In this document: positions 36,889 through 45,432 of the stretch, in pieces | Numbering within the stretch: the first letter of the stretch is position 1 | Layout: each line of letters opens with the position of its first letter | NCBI RefSeq assembly: GCF_029028005.1 | Contig: NZ_JAOTPO010000002.1 | Coordinates: 248,001-312,000, forward strand | DNA length: 64,000 nucleotides | Source of the DNA: Alkalihalobacterium chitinilyticum | GTDB lineage: Bacteria; Bacillota; Bacilli; Bacillales; Bacillaceae_F | Direction: 5' to 3' | Program-made: the position numbers and the translations under genes | The notes under the pieces: generated by a model | Told to the model about the DNA's origin: nothing | Database searches by the model: none | The model's input: only the letters and a program-made list of their open reading frames with translations

Positions 36889-38016
36889 TTAGACTCTAGC
36901 ACTCTTTTCTTTTCTGATAAAGAATAATGCAACTGCACCAGCAAGGGCTGCTAATACAATATAGATAAGTACAGAATTATTACTCGTTTGTGGAATAGCA
37001 GGAGTTGCATCTCCAGCTTCTGCAGTACCTTCATTAGTACCATTATCAGTATCTCCACCTGGCAGTAACACAGCATCAATAACATGAATCACACCGTTTG
37101 AAGCCTCAACATCAGCAGTCACTACATTTGCATCATTTACTTGTACAGGGTTTAATGTAATTTTTACTTTTTCACCGTTTAATGTAGTTGCTTCCATACC
37201 ATCTACAAGATCAGTAGACATTACTTTGCCTTCAACAACATGATATAAGAGAATATCTGCAAGATCTTCGTTAGCTAGTAATTCCTCAGCCGTTACACCT
37301 AACTCATCTAATAAAGCAGCAAACGCCTCGTCAGTAGGAGCGAATACCGTTAATGGACCTTCACCTTTAAGAGCATCCACTAATCCAGCCGCTTGTGCAG
37401 CAGCTAATAATGTTTCAAAGCTACCAGCAGCAGCTGCCGTTTCTACGATGTCAACTAAACTAGTCTCTTCTTCAGTAGCTTCTTCTTCAGTTCCATCTTC
37501 TTCTGCAGCTTCTTCATTACTTGCCGGAAGTAACACAGCATCAATAACATGGATCACACCGTTTGAAGCTTCAACGTCAGGAGTTACAACATTTACTCCA
37601 TTTACTTGTACAGGGTTTAATGTAATTGTAATTTTCTCGCCGTTTAATGTAGTTGCCTCCATACCATCTACTAGATCAGTAGACATTACTTTGCCTTCAA
37701 CAACATGATATAAAAGTATATCTGTAAGGTCTTCGCTAGCGAGTAATTCGTCAGCCGTTACACCTAACTCATCTAATAAATTTGCAAACGCCTCGTCAGT
37801 AGGAGCGAATACTGTGAAAGGACCTTCCGCTTTAAGAGCATCTACTAAATCCGCAGCTTGAACAGCGGCTACTAGTGTGTTGAAATCATCTGCAGCTACT
37901 GCTGTATCAACAATATCATCACCTTCATGATTGTCAGCTAGTACCCCCATTCCCATCGACATTGACATAAGTAACATAAAAACCAGTGACATGACAAAAA
38001 CCTTTGATTTGTGCAT
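36889..38016 (-). CDS. Cell-wall-anchored protein with two FAS1 (fasciclin) domains
   Basis: The 375-residue surface protein starts with a signal peptide (about 1-27, [19 protein letters not shown]). Two FAS1 adhesion domains follow (about 35-165 and 187-315), joined by Glu/Ala-rich linkers. The tail has IPQTS, a hydrophobic segment and RKEKSARV, a sortase-type sorting signal. The two domains are nearly identical over long stretches; both contain [31 protein letters not shown] and [15 protein letters not shown] recent internal duplication is the simplest reason. FAS1 proteins act in adhesion or matrix binding. The adjacent class B sortase probably anchors it. Confidence 0.92.
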   Translation of the reverse strand: MHKSKVFVMSLVFMLLMSMSMGMGVLADNHEGDDIVDTAVAADDFNTLVAAVQAADLVDALKAEGPFTVFAPTDEAFANLLDELGVTADELLASEDLTDILLYHVVEGKVMSTDLVDGMEATTLNGEKITITLNPVQVNGVNVVTPDVEASNGVIHVIDAVLLPASNEEAAEEDGTEEEATEEETSLVDIVETAAAAGSFETLLAAAQAAGLVDALKGEGPLTVFAPTDEAFAALLDELGVTAEELLANEDLADILLYHVVEGKVMSTDLVDGMEATTLNGEKVKITLNPVQVNDANVVTADVEASNGVIHVIDAVLLPGGDTDNGTNEGTAEAGDATPAIPQTSNNSVLIYIVLAALAGAVALFFIRKEKSARV

Positions 38017-38301
38017 TGTACATCCTCCTAATTTTCAGTTGTATAACTTCTACACAATGAATGTATAACAAATTTACAATACAGTAAAGGAATATGTCGC
38101 CATTTCTGAAAATTAAGACTAAGGACTTATGCCTAGTAAGGTCTCTGTTCCTATACATAAGTTTTGAAAAGTCGTACTAATAGCTGTATCCATTTTCATA
38201 TTGTTACTAAGGAGAGTTGTTCAAGCTTTGTAGAAGAACTAGCATCTTATCTTACAGATTGTCCTTTGTTTAACTAGAAAAAGAATAGGAGAGAGAGCGC
38301 T

Positions 38302-39333
38302 ATGAAAACATGTACAATCCTGTTACTACTCATATTAACTAACATTTTTGTCTTATCTGGGTGTACGAAAAGTGAGAAAATAATTGAGGAGAAGAAGGAA
38401 ACAGCGATCGAGAAAATCGATAGTGCAGAAGAGACGAATACGACTGAAATTGTAATCTCACTGGATGAAAGTCATACCAATTTTTTAGAAATGGGAAAGA
38501 TACTTGCCGATGATATCATTAATCCAAACCTAGAAAGTGTTAAAGGCTCTACGCATTCTTCCACGAGTTCTTTAACTTCGATATATGATCTTGTCAATGG
38601 TCATGCAGACTTAGCCTTAGTTAGAAATGATCTTGCCTACTATGCGAGTCATGGTCTTTATTTGTTTGAAGGGGATGTCCCAATAACGGGGTTCCATGGT
38701 GTAGCAACGTTATATTCTGAAGTTATACAAATCATCGCTCGACCTGAAAGTGGCATTCAAACAGTGGAAGACCTCAGTGGTAAGCGCGTAGCAGTTGGAG
38801 ATAAGGACACTATTGTTGAAGTAAATGCTAAGCAAATTCTAAACAAACATGGAATTACATACGAGGATTTTGAAGAAAAGTACATGGATCGTACTGAAAT
38901 AGCACAAAAACTTCAAAGTGGAACAATTGATGCAGCGTTTATTACAGCAGGATTAGGAATGGATGAAGATAAGTTGTTAAAAGAGCTCAGTGATGATATA
39001 AACTTCATTTCTATCACAGACGAAAAAATCCAAGAATTACAAGCGGAGTATCCATACTATGTTACTTACACCATTCCAAAAGACTTGTATGAAACAACTT
39101 CTGATGTAACGACATTAGCCGCTAAAGCTTTGCTAATTGTAAATTCAAGTGTCGATGATGACTTTGTTTTTGAGATGACGAGAGCGCTCTTTGAAAACCA
39201 TGAACACTTTGACAATGATCGACTAAAGTTACATGTAACATTAGATGAAGTTTTAGAGGGAATGCCAATTGATGTTCACCCAGGCGCTGAACGTTATTAT
39301 ATTGAACAACAACTTATAAAAGAGGAGGACTAA
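38302..39333 (+). CDS. TAXI-family TRAP solute-binding lipoprotein (orphan)
   Basis: An extracytoplasmic binding protein of 343 residues. The signal peptide ends in VLSGCTK (lipidated Cys), followed by a charged linker. The TAXI-type domain includes SSLTSIYDLVNGHADLALVR, GVATLYSEVIQIIA, SGKRVAVGDKDTIVE and the C-terminal IDVHPGAERYY shared with the TAXI protein at 58005. No TRAP permease gene is adjacent, so it may work with the permease at 55.8 kb or act only as a sensor or receptor. AGGAGAG lies upstream of the ATG. Confidence 0.85.
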   Translation: MKTCTILLLLILTNIFVLSGCTKSEKIIEEKKETAIEKIDSAEETNTTEIVISLDESHTNFLEMGKILADDIINPNLESVKGSTHSSTSSLTSIYDLVNGHADLALVRNDLAYYASHGLYLFEGDVPITGFHGVATLYSEVIQIIARPESGIQTVEDLSGKRVAVGDKDTIVEVNAKQILNKHGITYEDFEEKYMDRTEIAQKLQSGTIDAAFITAGLGMDEDKLLKELSDDINFISITDEKIQELQAEYPYYVTYTIPKDLYETTSDVTTLAAKALLIVNSSVDDDFVFEMTRALFENHEHFDNDRLKLHVTLDEVLEGMPIDVHPGAERYYIEQQLIKEED

Positions 39334-39365
39334 AAGCATTTTTTTGCAATGTTATAGAAATGGAA

Positions 39366-39397
39366 AAGAAGTTGAACCATAAAGTTCAACCTCTTTT
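39366..39397. terminator. Shared terminator between convergent genes
   Basis: GTTGAAC (39371-39377) pairs with GTTCAAC (39384-39390), extended imperfectly by A/T pairs, with CTCTTTTCT on one side and CTTTTCC on the other. It lies between the convergent TAXI gene and the nitroreductase gene. Confidence 0.65.
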
Positions 39398-39409
39398 CTG
39401 TATTATCAC

Positions 39410-40156
39410 TTACTTTATATTTTTACAAATAAATCCTTGTTGTTTCAACATTTCTGCAATGTTGTCATAGTATGGCTTACTATAAAAAGAAGCCACTCGT
39501 GTAGACCAATTGGATGACATTTGTCCATTGGTTCGTTCTTTCATATATTGTTCCATTTGTTGATCATATGTATCTAAAATGCCTTTAAGGTCAGGATTAT
39601 AGGTTTCCTCATGATATACTGCTTCTTTTGGAAAACGTGGCTTTTGACCAGGATCTTCTGCAGCATAGCCAATACATAAACCTGAAATCGGTATGACGTA
39701 CTTAGGAAGATTTAGTAATTTAATCACTTCTAAAGAATGACGACGAACCCCACCAATGGGAACACAGCCTAATCCGAGTGACTCAGCAGCAGCGATAGCA
39801 TTCCCCATCGCTAGACCAACATCGGTAGCACCAACTAATAGTGAGTCAATTTCCTCTTCAATTGCAAAGGATGTCCCTTCTTTTTCAGCCGCTAGAGAAG
39901 CACGATAAAAATCAGCACAAAAAATAAAAAAGACAGGAGTCTCATCTACATATTTTTGATTACCAACGAGTTCGGTCAATTTCTTTTTTGTTTGGTCATC
40001 TTTAACAGCGACGATCGAGACTTGCTGGCCGTTAATCCATGAGGGCGCGGCTTGAGCAGCTTCAACAATCGTTTCTAAGTGATTTTCACTTACAGGTTCA
40101 TTCGTATAACTCCGGATCGATCTGTGGTTTTTTATGGTTTCAATAACTTGATTCAC
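39410..40156 (-). CDS. Nitroreductase family FMN-dependent oxidoreductase
   Basis: A 248-residue NfrA/NfsA-type flavoprotein that uses NAD(P)H to reduce nitro, quinone or similar compounds. It begins with the FMN-binding NHRSIRSYTNEPVSENHLET and continues AQAAPSWINGQQVSIVAV and DVGLAMGNAIAAAESLGLGC, with VPIGGVRR and PISGLCIGYAAEDPGQKPRF, all typical of the NfsA/FRP group. It is separated by 80 bp from the EamA gene, transcribed the same way. The natural substrate is unknown. Confidence 0.9.
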   Translation of the reverse strand: MNQVIETIKNHRSIRSYTNEPVSENHLETIVEAAQAAPSWINGQQVSIVAVKDDQTKKKLTELVGNQKYVDETPVFFIFCADFYRASLAAEKEGTSFAIEEEIDSLLVGATDVGLAMGNAIAAAESLGLGCVPIGGVRRHSLEVIKLLNLPKYVIPISGLCIGYAAEDPGQKPRFPKEAVYHEETYNPDLKGILDTYDQQMEQYMKERTNGQMSSNWSTRVASFYSKPYYDNIAEMLKQQGFICKNIK

Positions 40157-40236
40157 TGTATGTTTCCCTCCATTCTATTAGCACTAAGCATAAGGCTTTT
40201 AAAGGGGAAAATCAATGAACGCAACTTATATGGAAA

Positions 40237-41148
40237 TTAGGCAGATTGTTTTACTCGCCGTTTTTCGAGCCATTTAGTTAAGGAAATATTCTGGACAATG
40301 ATTACTGAAAAAATAACGCACACAACCCCAAGATATTGCCATAATGTTAAGATTTCGCTGTAAAATATCATCCCGATAAATGCAGCGACAACAGGCTCTA
40401 GTGTGGCGACAATGGATGCTTTTCCTGCTTCAACTTGCTTAAGCCCTTTCGTATAAAATATGAAAGCTAACACAGTTGGAAATAAACCTAAGCTACCCGC
40501 GTAAATCCACAACTTTACATCATTCAAGTGACCAATCCAAGTCCACACTTGACTTACAGGTAATGTGAATAAGGCTGCGAATAAGAAGGTGTAAATGGTC
40601 ACTGTCATAGGATGATACTTTCTCAAGGCGAACTTTCCAAAGATACTGTACAAGCCGTAAAATAAACCGGAACCAAGACCGGCAATGATCCCTACAGTTG
40701 TCATTGTCATTGAACCATTTGGAAGGAGCTCAACAACAAGAATACATCCAAACAAAGTCAAAATTAATGACAGGACTTTCCGTGCAGTAAGCAGTTCTTT
40801 AAATAAAAAACGAGACAAAATCAGGACAAAAGCAGGGGCGGTGTAAAGTAAAATGGCGGCAACGGAAATGGATGTTTCTTGAATGGCGACAAAGAAGCAC
40901 CAATTAAAAAAAACGATACTTATAATTCCTGTACCAATAAAAAGAGGACTGTCTTTCAATTGGACTCGAAGCCATTGGCGATTGACGAAAAGAGAATAGA
41001 TTAGTAGAAAACTAACCGCACAACTAACACGTAATGTTACAACTTGAAGTGGTGTTAACCCGAGGCTATAAAGTTCTTGAACGAATAACCCAATTGTACC
41101 CCATAGAGCTGCCCCTGCAGCAATTGCTAAGTAGGCCCAGCGTATCAA
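40237..41148 (-). CDS. EamA/DMT family transporter
   Basis: A 303-residue ten-helix drug/metabolite exporter with two EamA repeats: AAGAALWGTIGLFVQELYSL opens the first, and GLGSGLFYGLYSIFGKFALR opens the second. ASIVATLEPVVAAFIGMIFY is the typical motif of the last repeat, and the tail is basic (WLEKRRVKQSA). Members export amino acids or other metabolites; no substrate can be assigned. Confidence 0.9.
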   Translation of the reverse strand: MIRWAYLAIAAGAALWGTIGLFVQELYSLGLTPLQVVTLRVSCAVSFLLIYSLFVNRQWLRVQLKDSPLFIGTGIISIVFFNWCFFVAIQETSISVAAILLYTAPAFVLILSRFLFKELLTARKVLSLILTLFGCILVVELLPNGSMTMTTVGIIAGLGSGLFYGLYSIFGKFALRKYHPMTVTIYTFLFAALFTLPVSQVWTWIGHLNDVKLWIYAGSLGLFPTVLAFIFYTKGLKQVEAGKASIVATLEPVVAAFIGMIFYSEILTLWQYLGVVCVIFSVIIVQNISLTKWLEKRRVKQSA

Positions 41149-41170
41149 AATTTTTCCTCTCCTTTATTAG

Positions 41171-41195
41171 AAAAAAAACGCCTTAAGATAAGGCG
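41171..41195 (-). terminator. Terminator of the radical SAM gene
   Basis: CGCCTTA (41179-41185) pairs with TAAGGCG (41189-41195) around a 3-nt loop. Read leftward it is followed by eight T. It overlaps the last codons of the gene. Confidence 0.9.
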
Positions 41196-42949
41196 CCTTG
41201 TTCTAGTTTGTTTATTTCACATGTGTAATGTGTAGTATTGAGTTCTTTAGGGTTAAAGTAGGCGATAATTAACTGTTTGTTATCGACCACTTCTTTTGTT
41301 TGTAAATAATGGTCGAGGTCAAAAGCAATCACTTCAATCATTGTATGCTTATGAAGATCCTTTTCTGCCAAACTTAACGAACTAAATTGTTCAGAAACAG
41401 TATCTGGTGCGGTTGCAATCGACTTTAAATAATGAGATTGTTGTTCTTTAGTTAGCGAGAAATTCCACCACGTTGTTCTCGGTTTATGTTTATGACGTAC
41501 AAAATAATCATAAACCATTAAACCGTGAATGACCTTAAGATTTTTTGTCTCCCTTGCTTGTAAAAATTCATATAAACGGCGGAATAAATCTTCAAGCTGA
41601 TGACCAATCTTAGACCAGCCTTGCTTGTCCCAATAATCTCCAAACTGTTGGAAAAAGTCAAAAGCAGAATCAAATTCTTTAGTAACTAGATATTCGATCG
41701 TTTCATCCATACGATGGTCATTCCAATATTTTTCTAATACATCTTCCACTCGCTTAATACGAACGATGTCACTGAAAGGTAGGATTTTGTTTCCTAGTAT
41801 TTCATATGGCGCATGTTCCATATATACATAGTCATGGTCTTCTGCTCTCAGACGTAATCCTGTTCCTCGTAACATTTTTAAAAATCCGAGTTGAAGTTCT
41901 TCAGGACGCAGGGCAAACACATCATTAAATGTCTTTTTAAAGGAGTCATAATTTTCATCAGGTAATCCCGCAATTAAGTCAAGATGTTGATCAATTTTCC
42001 CGCCTTCTTTGACGAGGGTTACCGTTCTGGAGAGTTTTTCAAAATTTTGCTTTCGTTTAACGAGTTCATTCGTTGCGTCATTTGTTGATTGAACACCAAT
42101 TTCAAATCGGAAAATACCAGCCGGGGCGTTCTCGTTTAGAAACTCGAGAACTTCTGGACGCATGATATCAGCGGTTATTTCAAACTGAAACACACATCCT
42201 TCATGGTTATCAATGAGAAATTGAAAAATCTCAAGCGCATAATCCCGCTTAATATTAAAGGTTCGATCCACAAATTTAATTAACTTCGCACCACTCTTGA
42301 TTAAGAACAGTAAATCCGATTTGACTCTCTCAATATCAAAATAACGAACGCCTACTTCAATAGAAGATAAACAAAATTGACAACTGAAAGGACAGCCGCG
42401 ACTCGTCTCAAAATAGGTTACGCGTTTTGAAAGAGCAGGTAAATCTTCTTGAAAACGGTACGGGGAAGGAATTGCATTTAAGTCCGGCTTTGCACTTGGC
42501 GGGTTAACAATCTCTTTACCGTCTTTACGATAAGCAAGGCCAAACACCATATGAAATTTCTCTTCACCATTTAGTTCATCTAAAAGAAGTTTAAACGTTT
42601 CTTCCCCTTCGCCAACTACGATAAAGTCAGCATGAGGAATTCGCTCAAGCCAATAAGCTGTATCATAGGACACTTCAGGACCACCAAGGACGATCTTAAT
42701 GTCTGGCATAATTTTTTTTAGCATCTCAACGACTTTAATGGTTTCTTCGATATTCCAAATATAGCAACTAAACCCGATCACGTCAGGTTTTCTTTGATAA
42801 AGATCTGTAACGATATTCATGACAGGATCTTTTATTGTAAATTCAACCATTTCAACCGGATATTCAGGCTCAGCATAAGCTTTCAGACAGCGAAGCGCTA
42901 GACATGTGTGGATATACTTCGCGTTTAATGTTGTAAGAACGACTTTCAT
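41183..42949 (-). CDS. B12-binding-domain radical SAM protein
   Basis: From the ATG at 42949 (GAGGT upstream) the protein has 588 residues. The N-terminal cobalamin-binding-like domain (about 1-135) includes NIEETIKVVEMLKKIMPDIK and VLGGPEVSYD. The radical SAM core has ETSRGCPFSCQFCLSS, giving the CxxxCxxC cluster motif. A DUF4080-type C-terminal region follows. Such proteins are probable methyltransferases or related enzymes, but this subfamily has no established substrate. A start at 43000 would add 17 residues without a ribosome site. Confidence 0.88.
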   Translation of the reverse strand: MKVVLTTLNAKYIHTCLALRCLKAYAEPEYPVEMVEFTIKDPVMNIVTDLYQRKPDVIGFSCYIWNIEETIKVVEMLKKIMPDIKIVLGGPEVSYDTAYWLERIPHADFIVVGEGEETFKLLLDELNGEEKFHMVFGLAYRKDGKEIVNPPSAKPDLNAIPSPYRFQEDLPALSKRVTYFETSRGCPFSCQFCLSSIEVGVRYFDIERVKSDLLFLIKSGAKLIKFVDRTFNIKRDYALEIFQFLIDNHEGCVFQFEITADIMRPEVLEFLNENAPAGIFRFEIGVQSTNDATNELVKRKQNFEKLSRTVTLVKEGGKIDQHLDLIAGLPDENYDSFKKTFNDVFALRPEELQLGFLKMLRGTGLRLRAEDHDYVYMEHAPYEILGNKILPFSDIVRIKRVEDVLEKYWNDHRMDETIEYLVTKEFDSAFDFFQQFGDYWDKQGWSKIGHQLEDLFRRLYEFLQARETKNLKVIHGLMVYDYFVRHKHKPRTTWWNFSLTKEQQSHYLKSIATAPDTVSEQFSSLSLAEKDLHKHTMIEVIAFDLDHYLQTKEVVDNKQLIIAYFNPKELNTTHYTCEINKLEQGALS

Positions 42950-43149
42950 TTCTTTTACCTCTATTCTATATATCAAATAATATGGAAGAGCATCGTGCAC
43001 TCAAGTTTTAGCATGTGATAATAACAAGATCCACAATTAATGGAAAAAAATAGCTCTCATGCTCATTGTTTTACTTATGAGGAGTATTTTATACGTTAAG
43101 TATGATACCATATTTTCTATGGATAATTATATAGATAGGATTTGATATT

Positions 43150-43791
43150 ATGGTGTTTTTATTTCCATCTTGGCTTTTCATAGTTTTAGGTGTTTTTCTA
43201 GTAGCAATCCTTTGTGGTCTTTTTTCTTTTTTTGTATCGAAATGGTTGAAAAAGAAAGAGGTAAAAGATAAAAGATTTGAGAATATCGCCGCCTTTGTAA
43301 TTGTTATTATCGTTATCGTAAGTGCTTGGTTTGTCAAAGAAAACATGTTTGTAACCGCGTTTGAAGGAAGTATGATTGTAACAGAAGAAAAGGAAGTAGA
43401 AGTGAATTACTCCAGTGCAGAATTTTTTACGTTTAGTGATTTTATCATTATTGACTATCTTTTCACTCAAATGAACTATGGGGAAGAATTTGAAATAGGT
43501 AATACCGAGGTGGGGAATGTACGTGTGGCTGTAGAAATAAATGATTACAAGCCACTTTTGCAATATATGAAAGAATACGAAGATGTTGATTTTGACCGAT
43601 TTGGGCAGCATTATTTCCCGTTTGATCTATATTTTGAGCGTGAACATCGCGGGATCATCAGAGACATCATACAGCAACAAGACCAAAATAATTCCTGTGA
43701 GCAATTAATGCCTACGTTAGAGCAAGAATTAGAAAAAATAGAAGAAGAATATTTTGAATATGAAATAGCCTGTACGAAAGACCGAGGATGA
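43150..43791 (+). CDS. Hypothetical membrane protein
   Basis: I do not recognise this 213-residue protein. Two hydrophobic segments (about 6-30 and 46-66) flank a short basic loop (KWLKKKEVKDKRF). The rest, about 145 residues rich in Asp, Glu, Tyr and Phe with a pair of cysteines (182 and 207), would lie on one side of the membrane. AGGA lies 9 nt before the ATG. It is a single gene, divergent from the radical SAM gene, with its own terminator. Confidence 0.7.
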   Translation: MVFLFPSWLFIVLGVFLVAILCGLFSFFVSKWLKKKEVKDKRFENIAAFVIVIIVIVSAWFVKENMFVTAFEGSMIVTEEKEVEVNYSSAEFFTFSDFIIIDYLFTQMNYGEEFEIGNTEVGNVRVAVEINDYKPLLQYMKEYEDVDFDRFGQHYFPFDLYFEREHRGIIRDIIQQQDQNNSCEQLMPTLEQELEKIEEEYFEYEIACTKDRG

Positions 43792-43815
43792 CATTAGTCA
43801 TCCTTGTTTTTTTTA
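43785..43815 (+). terminator. Terminator of the hypothetical membrane protein gene
   Basis: AGGATGAC (43785-43792) pairs perfectly with GTCATCCT (43797-43804), followed by TGTTTTTTTT. The stem overlaps the stop codon. Confidence 0.88.
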
Positions 43816-43839
43816 TTATAAGGAGAATACAGTAACCAA

Positions 43840-43965
43840 CAACTGGCGGGGATCGTGAGCGGTATAGGGAAAAATTAGGAGAAAGCGTGAACGAAAAGCG
43901 TGGAATAGTGAGCGGAAGAGGAAGAAACAAGAAGAATACACCAACCAAATGCTCGGTTGGTGCAC
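43840..43965. repeat. Degenerate GTGAGCGG repeats and a leftward terminator
   Basis: GTGAGCGG or close variants recur (GTGAGCGGTATAGGG near 43855, GCGTGAACG near 43885, GCGTGG, GTGAGCGGAAGAGG near 43912) over about 75 bp without an open frame. At 43940-43963 CACCAACC pairs with GGTTGGTG; read leftward it is followed by T-rich sequence and could end the AbrB-type genes. Confidence 0.45.
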
Positions 43966-44065
43966 AAACCAGTTTTGATAGGTGAGGAAGATTTCGGCCT
44001 TGGCTCAGCACCACTGACACCCAATTTTTATGGATTAGTTTTAGTAGACATAACATATATAAATA

Positions 44066-44557
44066 TTAGCGAATGAACAAGTAGTAAATGAGAAATGGCA
44101 TCACACTGACAATGAGCATGAGACGAAAAAGGTGAAGAGTGACAACAGTCGGAACTGAGACGGGATATTTCTCAGCAAGGACAATCATTTCAGTCATTCC
44201 AGCCGGAGCCGAACTACATACCGCAGTTAATGTATCGAATTTAAGAACCTTTTTTAGGAATAGTGCTAATAATAATGCCCCGCTTATTTGCAATAAAGGT
44301 AGCAGGAGAGCGGGTAGCCAAACAGTAGATAGAATAGAAAACGTCTCTTGACTAAAGGTAAGTCCGATGCTTCCTCCTAGCAACATTTGTATGATTCGTT
44401 TGGCCTTCTTAGGCAGTGGAGGAAGCTTATTTGTTTTTATTTGTACGATCGCAATCATTAATAAGGAACCTAATAAGGGTCCTAAAGGAAACGATGTCAT
44501 GAAACCAAGCCAGCCGCCTATTAAAGCTAACATACTAGTGATGACCCAACGTTTCAT
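44066..44557 (-). CDS. AbrB-type membrane protein, C-terminal half (separate gene)
   Basis: A 163-residue membrane protein containing one AbrB duplication unit. It opens MLALIGGWLGFMTSFPLGPL and includes IIQMLLGGSIGLTFSQETF and CSSAPAGMTEMIVLAEKYPV. The usual family protein (about 350 residues, sometimes misnamed ammonia monooxygenase) has two such units in one chain. Here the second unit is its own gene, with a strong AAAGGAGG ribosome site inside the end of the upstream half and a 23-bp overlap. The two products probably assemble as a heterodimer. Function is unknown; the name AbrB does not imply DNA binding. Confidence 0.82.
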   Translation of the reverse strand: MKRWVITSMLALIGGWLGFMTSFPLGPLLGSLLMIAIVQIKTNKLPPLPKKAKRIIQMLLGGSIGLTFSQETFSILSTVWLPALLLPLLQISGALLLALFLKKVLKFDTLTAVCSSAPAGMTEMIVLAEKYPVSVPTVVTLHLFRLMLIVSVMPFLIYYLFIR

Positions 44558-45077
44558 AAGGCGAGCCTCCTTTTTGTATTTCTTTACGATACAGGTAATC
44601 GAGTAATATTGGGAAAAGCGTCATCACACTCAGAACTCGAATGAGATGAAGCATAATAACGACTGGAGCATGTAATGAGAGTGTTTTAGCGATCGTTGCC
44701 ATTTCTATCATTCCACCTGGTGCAGCGGATAATATAGAAACACTTTGTTCAAAAGGTGATAGTGTCGCAATTAGTATTCCACTACCGATAGTAATAAAAA
44801 AGACACTAAATGTAACAGCTACCAGACTGGTCGCTAATTGACGTAATTGATATACAGATAGTTTCATAAATGTTAGTCCTACCATTAATCCAAGCATGAC
44901 TTGAAGAATAAAAGCCATAGGTAAGGTCGTTTCTAATGTTAGAACATGGAATGTTTTGGCAAAACCAACAGCAAACATCGCACCTATTATTGTTCCGACC
45001 GGAAGCTTCAATTTTTGTCCGATTGTTCCACCAATAATTGATAAAGCAATAAAAAGTATAAATTGCAATACATCCAT
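44535..45077 (-). CDS. AbrB-type membrane protein, N-terminal half (separate gene)
   Basis: This 180-residue partner of the gene at 44066 carries the first unit: IALSIIGGTIGQKLKLPVGT, then LQVMLGLMVGLTFMKLSVYQ and LSAAPGGMIEMATIAKTLSL. It parallels the other half residue by residue (SAPAGMTEM versus SAAPGGMIEM), which confirms the duplication. The ATG at 45077 has AGGA upstream; an extension to 45149 is possible but unsupported. The C-terminal tail is polar (EIQKGGSPYETLGHH). Confidence 0.82.
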   Translation of the reverse strand: MDVLQFILFIALSIIGGTIGQKLKLPVGTIIGAMFAVGFAKTFHVLTLETTLPMAFILQVMLGLMVGLTFMKLSVYQLRQLATSLVAVTFSVFFITIGSGILIATLSPFEQSVSILSAAPGGMIEMATIAKTLSLHAPVVIMLHLIRVLSVMTLFPILLDYLYRKEIQKGGSPYETLGHH

Positions 45078-45355
45078 TCTTAATCGATCCTTTTCAACGG
45101 TGTTATCTTTTCCTACTCTATTGAAGTGAAAAGTGATTTGCAAGAACAATTTGATCTTGATGTGAGATAGAGACTAAGGGAAGTCGTATATGAAACAGCA
45201 AGATCATAAGGAATAGGCTTAAACAAAGCTATTCTGAAAAACAGTATAAACAACAGATATATAAAATATTCGTAGACAAAATAGAGAAAAAATCTTGTTT
45301 GTTCAATCTTTTAATACGTATTCGCGCAAACGCTTTAAACCGGTAAAAAAAGTTG

Positions 45356-45385
45356 TTTACAATTCATTGATAAATATACTATGAT
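45356..45385 (+). promoter_or_regulatory. Promoter of the TrpX-like ABC operon
   Basis: TTTACA (45356-45361), an 18-nt spacer and TATGAT (45380-45385) lie about 50 bp upstream of the binding-protein ATG. The leader is too short for a T-box riboswitch. Confidence 0.55.
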
Positions 45386-45432
45386 AATACATAACTATTA
45401 GAAAATTATAAAAATTATAGGGGGAAACAAAG

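Noticed and set aside
43840-43925. CRISPR-like array from recurring GTGAGCGG
   Set aside because: Units are short, irregularly spaced and degenerate, with no uniform spacers and no cas genes.
44066-45077. AbrB DNA-binding regulator
   Set aside because: Both products are hydrophobic membrane proteins; the AbrB name of this family is historical.
45150-45432. T-box riboswitch before the TrpX-like operon
   Set aside because: The predicted promoter leaves a leader of only about 40 nt, and no T-box consensus or antiterminator was seen.
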